A stretch of 38,581 bases of DNA from Actinomycetota bacterium (GTDB lineage: Bacteria > Armatimonadota > SYMT01), in assembly GCA_005805375.1 (NCBI GenBank), contig SYMT01000045.1:1-38581 (forward strand), read 5' to 3'. Made by a program: the position numbers and the translations under genes. Positions 32,782 to 38,581 of this stretch are shown here, piece by piece (position 1 is the stretch's first letter; each line of letters begins with the position of its first letter). The notes under the pieces were generated by a model. It saw only the letters and a program-made list of their open reading frames with translations, did not search any database and had not been told where the DNA came from.

Positions 32782-34815
32782 ATGCCCTGCTCTGAAACAG
32801 AGACCGTGAATTACCTTGACCTTCTTCGTTCCGGCCCCCATGAGGCGCGGGCACGTGCTGCGCTGGCGTTGGGGGAGGCGCGTGCCGGCGCGGCGGTGCC
32901 GGCACTCATCCACGCGCTGGAGGATCGAGACGTGGAGGTACGGCGAGAGGCGGCGCTCGCGCTCGGGCGTATCGGAGATGACCGTGCTGTCCCGGCGCTG
33001 CTGCGGGCTGCGCGCAGCCCGCGCACCCGGGTGAGGGCTGCAGCCGCCACAGCACTGGAAGGCTTCCGCGACGAAGCCGCGTTGGCTGCCCTGGCATTCG
33101 CGCTGGAGGACGGGCACCGGGAAGTCCGGAAAGCGGCGAGGGCGGCGCTGATCCGGTGGGGTGCCGATGCCGTCCCCCTCCTGGAACCGCTCCTGGCACA
33201 CTCCGTCCGGCGCGTCCGGGCGGAAGCCGCGCTGGCGCTCGAAGCACTCGGCTGGGTTGCACCGGCGCCCGAACTGCGGGCGAACTTTGCGGTGGCGGCG
33301 GAGGACTGGCCGAATGTGTTGGCCGCAGGCGCCGCCGCGATCCCTGCCCTTGTGCGGGCTGCCCTGGATCTGGACCCCCAAGGACTGGATCTCCGGCTCA
33401 CAGCGGTGCGGATGCTGGTGCGGCTACGAAACCCAGCCACCATTCCCGGGCTCACTGCGGCGCTGTGTGACGCCGAGCAGTCCGTCCGAATAGCCGCCTC
33501 GTCGGGACTGGCGGGACTCGGGGACGAAGCGGTCCCGGCGCTGGTGCTCGCGCTCGGCGAGTTGAACCCGTCGGCGCGCGCGGCGGCCACGGAGGCTTTG
33601 ATCCGCCTGGGGGCGACCGCCGTTCCGGTGCTGACGCTGGCTCTGCGAGACCCCCAGCGCCAGGTGCGCCGCACCGCCGCCGCGGTGCTGAAGGAAATCG
33701 GTCCCCCAGCGGTGCCGGGTCTCATTCGGGCGCTCAGCGCGCCGCAGCCGACGGCGCGGATCCTCGCGGCTGAGGTGCTGGGCCAGATGCGCAGCTCACA
33801 GGCGCAGGAGGAGTTGGTTCTCTGCCTGGGAGACCATGACGCGGAGGTGGCTCTCGAGGCAGCCCGGGCGCTCGACCGCCTGGGATGGCGCCCACGTACG
33901 CCGGCCGAACGGGCGCGGCGCGCCATTGCGTGTCAACAGTGGGACGTCGCCGCGGCTCAGGGTGAGGGAGCCCTCCCGGCGCTCACGGCCGCCCTGCACA
34001 GCACGTATCGTGCAGTGCGCCGCGCCGCCGCGGGAGTGCTGGGTCAGATTGGGCTCCCGGGTGCGTCTGCCGCTCTGTGTGCGTTGCTCGCCGACGCCGA
34101 CGATTCCGTGCGCGCCGCGGCGGCGCGTTCCCTCGGCAAGATCGGTGTGCCCGCCGCCTGTGCCGATCTGCTGCCGCTGCTCCGGGACGACAGCGCCGCG
34201 GTCCGGGAGAGCACGGTCTTCTCCCTGGGGGAACTGGGTGGCCGCGATGTGCTCCCGGCACTGCGCACCACGCTGTCCGATCCGGATTGGCGTGTGCGCG
34301 CGTGTGCGGCGCTGGCGCTGGGGCGGGTGCGGGACCCCGGCGCCCTTCCGGATCTCCTGGAACTGAGCGGCGATGCGGCGGCGCGGGTCCGCGCCGCGGC
34401 GGCAGCGGCTCTGGGCCGATTTGACGACCCCGCGGTGCGGACGGCGCTCCTGCGGCTCCGATCGGAGCCGCACCCGGCGGTGCGCGCAGCAGCACTCGCT
34501 GCGCTGGGCCGGCCCGGCGCGGTGCTCATCCTGCCCGCGCTGCTGGAGGGGCTGACCGACTCGGTGGCTGCCGTCTGGAATGCGGCGGTGTCTGCGCTTG
34601 TGGAGGTCGGTAGTCATCGTGTGCTGCCGGTGCTCCGAACCCGTCTGAACCGGCGTGACCCGGGCAGCGAAGCCGACCCGAATGTGCGGGCAGCGATTCG
34701 AGAGGCGATCCGGAGTATCCGGAGCACTCCTCGCCGGCGGGAAGACAGCCTGCCTCTGGCGACCACGGAGTCCGAACCCGATGCCCATCAACTCCCGATT
34801 GTTTTCCGCCCGTGA
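32782..34815 (+). CDS. HEAT-repeat (PBS lyase-type) protein
   Basis: This 677-residue protein is built almost entirely of ~31-residue helical repeats with the HEAT pattern A-x-x-A-L-x-x-L-G-D-x-x-A-V-P-x-L. Examples include ALGRIGDDRAVPALLRAA, GLAGLGDEAVPALVLALGEL and SLGKIGVPAACADLLPLL. I estimate some 18-20 units in two blocks, joined near residues 160-200 and 370-385 by less regular segments. Such solenoids are protein-binding scaffolds; no enzymatic motif is visible. There is no signal peptide, so it is cytoplasmic. ATG 32782 has GGGAG 5 bases upstream; an in-frame ATG at 32770 would add MGVP. It faces the Gfo/Idh gene across a short divergent region. Partners are unknown. Confidence 0.88.
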   Translation: MPCSETETVNYLDLLRSGPHEARARAALALGEARAGAAVPALIHALEDRDVEVRREAALALGRIGDDRAVPALLRAARSPRTRVRAAAATALEGFRDEAALAALAFALEDGHREVRKAARAALIRWGADAVPLLEPLLAHSVRRVRAEAALALEALGWVAPAPELRANFAVAAEDWPNVLAAGAAAIPALVRAALDLDPQGLDLRLTAVRMLVRLRNPATIPGLTAALCDAEQSVRIAASSGLAGLGDEAVPALVLALGELNPSARAAATEALIRLGATAVPVLTLALRDPQRQVRRTAAAVLKEIGPPAVPGLIRALSAPQPTARILAAEVLGQMRSSQAQEELVLCLGDHDAEVALEAARALDRLGWRPRTPAERARRAIACQQWDVAAAQGEGALPALTAALHSTYRAVRRAAAGVLGQIGLPGASAALCALLADADDSVRAAAARSLGKIGVPAACADLLPLLRDDSAAVRESTVFSLGELGGRDVLPALRTTLSDPDWRVRACAALALGRVRDPGALPDLLELSGDAAARVRAAAAAALGRFDDPAVRTALLRLRSEPHPAVRAAALAALGRPGAVLILPALLEGLTDSVAAVWNAAVSALVEVGSHRVLPVLRTRLNRRDPGSEADPNVRAAIREAIRSIRSTPRRREDSLPLATTESEPDAHQLPIVFRP

Positions 34816-34846
34816 GGCTTGATGATGTGTCGGAACCTGTCCGCGC

Positions 34847-34927
34847 CGGTGCCGGCAGGATGCCGGCGTTCCCGGGGGACGGGTGTGGGCGCTTGGCGGT
34901 GCCGGCAGGATGCCGGCGTTCCCGGGG
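34847..34927. repeat. two direct copies of a 31-bp GC-rich repeat
   Basis: Identical 31-base units at 34847-34877 and 34897-34927 are separated by 19 bases. Each contains GCCGGCAGGATGCCGGC, two GCCGGC half-units, so each can fold back. They lie in a 382-base gap (34816-35197) that has no supported gene. The form suggests a dispersed intergenic element of the REP or NAG-repeat kind rather than a CRISPR, since there are only two units and the spacer is short. Confidence 0.7.
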
Positions 34928-35197
34928 ATTGGGAGTGCGGAGGCCCGGTATCTGCATCTCTTCCCGCAGACGCTGCGCTCCGACACGGGATCAGCCGGGA
35001 GACGAGGCAGAGCAAGGGGGTTTCCCGTTCCGTGCATTGCCTTCCCGGGTGAGGATGGGCTAAAGTTCCGGGAGGCACCCGGCGTGCTTGGGCCGAATGG
35101 TCTGGAGTGCTGCGAGGACGGCAGGGCCTCGGGCAGACCAGGAACCGGAGTGAAACGGCAGTTGAGCTCTTGACGGCTTGAAAACAGGCGCTGCGGA

Positions 35198-36067
35198 ATG
35201 GAGTTAGAGGTCCACTGCTGGAACGGGGTGGCTCCCGGGGAAGTTCGGGAGGCGATTGCCGCCCACCGAAATGCGCTCGCCGGAACGATGCCGGAGCAAC
35301 CCGCGGCAGTCGTGCTCGCGCGGCCGTGGCGCAGCGTCACCCGAACTGCCTGCGGAGCCGGCGATGCGGCAGTGAAAGAGTACCGCCACGGACAACTGCG
35401 CCTGGCCCTCACCGGCATCGGACTGCCTTCGCGGGCGGGGGCGGCCCGGCAGGCATACGAGCGCTTTTGTCGCAGTGGGTTGCCCGTGGCGCCGCTTCTG
35501 GCCACCGCGGAGGAGCGACGCGGGCACGTCTGCCCGACCAGCTACCTGTTGACCCGCTGGGTGGAGGGCGGCATCTGCCTGCGGGACCTCCTGCGCGCCA
35601 CGCCGGAACTGCTGGCCGACGGGGTGACGCTGAACCCGGTGTGGGCGGACCTGGTGCGCAGTATGGTCGCGCATCTCACCCAGATGCAGCGTCGCGGGCT
35701 CTTCATGAGTGACTATCACGCTCCGAACCTCACGTGCGTGGAGCGGCACGGGGCGGACGGCATTCCGCGACAGGAACTGGTCCTGATTGACTTCGACGAT
35801 GTGCAAACGATACGCATTACCTGGAGCCGCCGCTTTCTGAACCTGTACACCTGCCGCAAATCCCTGGGGCGGGACCTGCAAGATCCCGGTCGCTGCTATC
35901 TGGCGCGCACGTACCTCGAACTGCTGGAGCCCGAGCATCCGTTTTGCGAGGCACAATATGAGCGGCTGCAGGAGTTTCTCCACCCCTTTGTGGTGGGCCG
36001 CCACCTGCGCCGGCGGGTCGCCGAATTCTCCCGGCGCGAGCGGCATACCTTTCCGGAGCGCCCCTGA
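35198..36067 (+). CDS. WaaP/InaA-type lipopolysaccharide kinase-like protein (kinase fold)
   Basis: This protein has 289 residues. It has the layout of small kinase-fold proteins of the WaaP/KdkA/InaA/Bud32 group: AAVKEYRHGQLRLALTG with a candidate ATP-binding Lys near residue 62, a hinge-like TSYLLTRWVEGGICLRDLL, a catalytic-loop RGLFMSDYHAPNLTC with Asp and Asn, and LVLIDFDDVQ in place of DFG. In Gram-negative bacteria WaaP phosphorylates lipopolysaccharide core heptose; here the acceptor is unknown. The start (ATG 35198) has no clear Shine-Dalgarno. It is followed 60 bases later by the sulfatase-like gene on the same strand, and the context suggests a surface-glycan or lipid modification cluster. 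Confidence 0.7.
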   Translation: MELEVHCWNGVAPGEVREAIAAHRNALAGTMPEQPAAVVLARPWRSVTRTACGAGDAAVKEYRHGQLRLALTGIGLPSRAGAARQAYERFCRSGLPVAPLLATAEERRGHVCPTSYLLTRWVEGGICLRDLLRATPELLADGVTLNPVWADLVRSMVAHLTQMQRRGLFMSDYHAPNLTCVERHGADGIPRQELVLIDFDDVQTIRITWSRRFLNLYTCRKSLGRDLQDPGRCYLARTYLELLEPEHPFCEAQYERLQEFLHPFVVGRHLRRRVAEFSRRERHTFPERP

Positions 36068-36127
36068 CCCATCCGGGCTCCGGCCGGAGGGATATCATGA
36101 AGTCGCCTCCGCCGCCGGGTTGGTACC

Positions 36128-37513
36128 ATGAACCTCATTCTCATCGTCAGCGACACGCTCCGCCGCGATCACGTCGGCTGCTACGGCAGTGCGACCGTGC
36201 AGACCCCCACCCTGGACCGGCTGGCGCAGGAGAGCATGGTCTTTGATCGGGCGTATTCCGGCAGTTTTCCTACGCTCCCATGCCGCGCGGAGCTCTTCAC
36301 CGGGCGTTTCGTCTTTCCCTATCTGAATTGGGGTCCGCTGCCGCAAAACGAGGTCCTGCTCTCCGAAACACTGGCAAGGGCGGGCTACACCTGCACCGCG
36401 GTCACCGACAACCTGCCGCTGTGTCGCTCGGACTATGGCTACAGCCGCGGTTTCCACTCCCTGACTCGGATCCGGGGGCAGTGGTATGATAACTTCCAGC
36501 AGTTGAAGGGGCCGTTTGAATGGCCCTGCACGCGGCAAAAACTGCGGGACAGCGATGATGGGCGCATCATCCAATACCTGCGGAACACCTCCATTCGCCG
36601 CCGTGAGGAGGACTGCTTCGCTCCACAGGTAGTGCGCGAAGCGGTCCACTGGCTCGAGCAGAACCACGATCGCAGCCCTTTCTTCCTCTATGTAGACATT
36701 TTTGACCCGCACGAACCCTGGGACCCTCCGCAGTCCTATGTAGACCTGTACGACCCGGACGGTGTGGGGGAGAACATCATCTATCCGATCTACGGGCCTT
36801 CCGGCATCTACTCGCCCGAGGACCTGCAGCGGATCCGGGCCCTCTATGCGGGCGAAGTCACGCTGATGGACCGGTGGCTGGGGAAACTGCTGGAAGCGGT
36901 GGACGCGCTGGGCAGGCGGGACGATACGGTGATCGCGTTTCTCTCGGACCACGGCATTTTGCTTGGCGAGCGGGGCTTGATCGGGAAGATGGGGCGGAAG
37001 GACAAGGACATCCGGGGCTGGCCCACCTACTGCGAGGTCTCCCGTATCCCCCTGCTGATCCGGGCGCCGGGCATCGCGCCCGGTCGGAGCGGCGCCTATG
37101 TGCATCCGGGGGACGTCACCCCGACCTTGCTCGATCTGGCCGGGGTCCGGGTGCCTTCGACCATGAAGACGGCATCGCTGGCGCCGCTGCTGAAACGAGA
37201 CCGGGAGCGCGTGCGCGATATGGCCGTATCCTCCTGGTCACTGCGGGGCTGGAGCGTCCACCGGCCCAGCATGATCCGCACCGACGAGTGGGCGATGGTC
37301 TTCTGGCGCAGCGGGATCGCCCCGGAGCTCTACCACCTGCCGACCGACCCGGGCGAAACGACCAACGTCTTTCCGAAGCACCAGGCGGTGGCGCGCGACC
37401 TGCACCGGCGCTACGTGGAGTTCCTTCAGGCCAACGACGCGCCGCCGGGCCAGCTCCTCCCGCGCCGCTTTTTCATGAACTGGGATCGCACGACCCGCGA
37501 GGGACTGATGTGA
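36128..37513 (+). CDS. sulfatase-superfamily hydrolase with Thr in place of the usual Cys/Ser nucleophile
   Basis: This 461-residue protein has the alkaline-phosphatase/sulfatase fold: MNLILIVSDTLRRDHVGCYG (metal Asp9 and possibly Asp14), TPTLDRLAQESMVFDRAYSG and IAFLSDHGILLGERG with the second metal site. The nucleophile region reads SFPTLPCRAELFTGR (46-60). Aligned to C/S-x-P-x-R-x-x-L-x-T-G, the nucleophile is Thr49, so it cannot be a formylglycine sulfatase. Thr is the nucleophile in NPP-type phosphodiesterases, and a phosphodiesterase or transferase role is plausible. No signal peptide is visible, so it looks cytoplasmic. The stop overlaps the next start (GTGA), so translation is coupled to the dioxygenase. 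Confidence 0.8.
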   Translation: MNLILIVSDTLRRDHVGCYGSATVQTPTLDRLAQESMVFDRAYSGSFPTLPCRAELFTGRFVFPYLNWGPLPQNEVLLSETLARAGYTCTAVTDNLPLCRSDYGYSRGFHSLTRIRGQWYDNFQQLKGPFEWPCTRQKLRDSDDGRIIQYLRNTSIRRREEDCFAPQVVREAVHWLEQNHDRSPFFLYVDIFDPHEPWDPPQSYVDLYDPDGVGENIIYPIYGPSGIYSPEDLQRIRALYAGEVTLMDRWLGKLLEAVDALGRRDDTVIAFLSDHGILLGERGLIGKMGRKDKDIRGWPTYCEVSRIPLLIRAPGIAPGRSGAYVHPGDVTPTLLDLAGVRVPSTMKTASLAPLLKRDRERVRDMAVSSWSLRGWSVHRPSMIRTDEWAMVFWRSGIAPELYHLPTDPGETTNVFPKHQAVARDLHRRYVEFLQANDAPPGQLLPRRFFMNWDRTTREGLM

Positions 37514-38304
37514 GCCCCACATCTTCGCCTCGTCCCGACGGCGCCGCCTGGGAGCGAGACGGCTGGGTGCTGGCGGTGGATGCCCTGGACGCCGTGACGC
37601 TGGACGTGGTGCGGCAGGCGGCAGACGTCCTGATCGAGGCGCAGAGCGCGGATGCCGGCAGCGGGGCGCCTCCCGGACACCGCGGAGTCCTGCACCGCTC
37701 ACCCGTGCTCGCCGTGATTGCCCGCTCCGCCTCCCTGCGCGCCCTCGTTGAGCCGATCCTCGGTCCCCGCTGGAGGCCCGTCCGCGGCCTGCTGTTCGAC
37801 AAGACGCCGGCGGCGAATTGGAAAGTGCCGTGGCATCAGGATCGGGTGATCGCCGTGCGGGAGCGACGGCCGGCGCCGGGCTACCGGGCCTGGTCCCGCA
37901 AAGAAGGCGTCTGGCACGTCCAACCTCCTCCCGAGGTTCCGGCGAACATGCTGGCGGTGCGTCTCCACCTGGACGATTGCGGCCCGGATTCCGGTCCCCT
38001 GCGCGTCCTCCCCGGCTCACACACCGCCGGCTATCTGGACCCGGACGCAATTCGCGCCTGGCGCGCGCGCGTTCCCGAGGTCACGCTGTGTGCGCCGGCC
38101 GGCGCCGCCATCCTCTTCCGCCCGCTCCTCCTCCACGCCTCAGCCGCCGCCCTCCGCCCCACCCACCGCCGGGTCCTCCACCTCGAATACGCCGCATTGC
38201 CGCTGCCGGGCGGGCTGGAGTTCGCGCACTTGCCGGGGATCTCCGAATCGGAGTTCGGAGACTCCACATCCGCTTCCCCTCCCGCAGGCGCCGCGTTCTG
38301 GTAA
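37510..38304 (+). CDS. phytanoyl-CoA dioxygenase (PhyH) family Fe(II)/2-oxoglutarate oxygenase
   Basis: This 264-residue cytoplasmic protein starts at a GTG that overlaps the stop of the sulfatase-like gene (GTGA). The iron-binding facial triad is visible: His109 and Asp111 in VPWHQDRVIAV, and the distal His209 in FRPLLLHASAAALRPTHRRVLHLEYA, with the 2-oxoglutarate Arg nearby. LRVLPGSHTAGYL is also typical of PhyH. It would hydroxylate a small molecule with O2 and 2-oxoglutarate; the substrate is unknown. Coupling to the Thr-nucleophile hydrolase suggests the two act on related substrates, for example in natural-product or surface-group processing. It is the last complete gene on this strand. 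Confidence 0.85.
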   Translation: MSPTSSPRPDGAAWERDGWVLAVDALDAVTLDVVRQAADVLIEAQSADAGSGAPPGHRGVLHRSPVLAVIARSASLRALVEPILGPRWRPVRGLLFDKTPAANWKVPWHQDRVIAVRERRPAPGYRAWSRKEGVWHVQPPPEVPANMLAVRLHLDDCGPDSGPLRVLPGSHTAGYLDPDAIRAWRARVPEVTLCAPAGAAILFRPLLLHASAAALRPTHRRVLHLEYAALPLPGGLEFAHLPGISESEFGDSTSASPPAGAAFW

Positions 38305-38353
38305 GCACTGTGGGTCGGGCTCTCGAGTGACTCGTGACCGCGCAGCCCGCGTG

Positions 38354-38581
38354 CTACGGCGCGATCGGCATCTGCCGCATCAGCCCCCGGATCTGCTCTG
38401 CTTCCGGCAGCCGCATCTGCTCCGCCGCCGCCAGCGCCAGCCGCAGCAGCCGCGTCGCTTCCTCGCGATCTCCCGGGGCGCTGCGCCGGAACAGATTGAT
38501 CGCCTGGTTTGCCCTCCCCACCAGCAACGAGCGCACGTCCTGCAGCCGCTCAAAGACGGAAGGAAGGATTTCTCGATATCC
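38354..38581 (-). CDS. unknown protein, C-terminal 75 residues only
   Basis: The frame is open to the window edge, so the start is missing. The visible part, with LLVGRANQAINLFRRSAPGDREEATRLLRLALAAAEQM, is helical, alanine/leucine-rich and lacks a recognisable motif; it recalls TPR-like helical arrays. It is convergent with the PhyH gene, 49 bases away. The family cannot be named. Confidence 0.45.
   Translation of the reverse strand, partial: GYREILPSVFERLQDVRSLLVGRANQAINLFRRSAPGDREEATRLLRLALAAAEQMRLPEAEQIRGLMRQMPIAP

Noticed and set aside
34847-34927. Possible CRISPR array from the two 31-bp repeats
   Set aside because: Only two units, a 19-base spacer, GC-rich self-complementary units and no cas genes.
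33796-35505. Long minus-strand open frame (569 residues) over the HEAT gene and the repeat gap
   Set aside because: Antisense to HEAT repeats; the repeat-derived GNAGILPAP-like peptides are translation of an intergenic element, not a protein.

Overview
The window is GC-rich and densely coded on both strands. It has no rRNA, tRNA, CRISPR array or recognisable IS element. The gene content suggests an environmental bacterium of the Armatimonadota or Planctomycetota. The evidence is a DUF1501 protein, an H-X9-DG protein of the DUF1559/pilin type, a ribose-type permease with a large extracytoplasmic insert, a heparinase-type lyase, and remnants of Rpn/DUF4351-like nucleases. I lean to Armatimonadota because the H-X9-DG protein resembles pilin-like proteins common there. 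This placement is inference only.

Layout. (1) 1-2316: the tail of a Hint-domain protein that stops abruptly against a convergent mannitol-1-phosphate-type dehydrogenase, which overlaps an upstream degenerate ThiF/MoeB-like gene. (2) 2434-3122: a 17-bp-arm palindrome, a secreted c-type haem protein (DUF3365/Tll0287-like) and a palindromic terminator. (3) 3562-10825: a coupled cassette DUF5682 - VWA - double-SWIM, with a C-terminal Rpn-like nuclease remnant on one side and an N-terminal one on the other. The MoxR ATPase that usually accompanies this set is absent. (4) 10871-15460 (minus): a coupled operon of a Tat-type heparinase-like lyase, an H-X9-DG secreted protein and a fused Ser/Thr kinase - DnaJ-CTD-like - FGE-fold protein. 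(5) 15660-19197: a cysteine desulfurase and a ferrochelatase/protoporphyrinogen oxidase pair that diverge from one perfect 16-bp palindrome. (6) 19574-23675 (minus): a seven-zinc-ribbon protein with an acidic TxxD tail, an Ldh-family oxidoreductase and a DUF1501 protein. (7) 23951-27617: a sugar ABC transporter (binding lipoprotein, mutarotase-like protein, permease) with no ATPase gene. (8) 27637-31702: PBP1A and a phosphodiester glycosidase, divergent. (9) 31699-38304: a Gfo/Idh/MocA oxidoreductase, a HEAT-repeat protein, a gap with a 31-bp repeat, a WaaP-like kinase, a sulfatase-fold hydrolase with Thr at the nucleophile site, and a coupled PhyH dioxygenase. The C-terminus of an unknown protein ends the window.

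The most interesting parts are the ATPase-less DUF5682/VWA/SWIM cassette between nuclease remnants, the kinase-DnaJ-FGE fusion, the shared palindrome that overlaps the ferrochelatase start codon, and the zinc-ribbon array protein. All functions are read from motifs. No database search was run.
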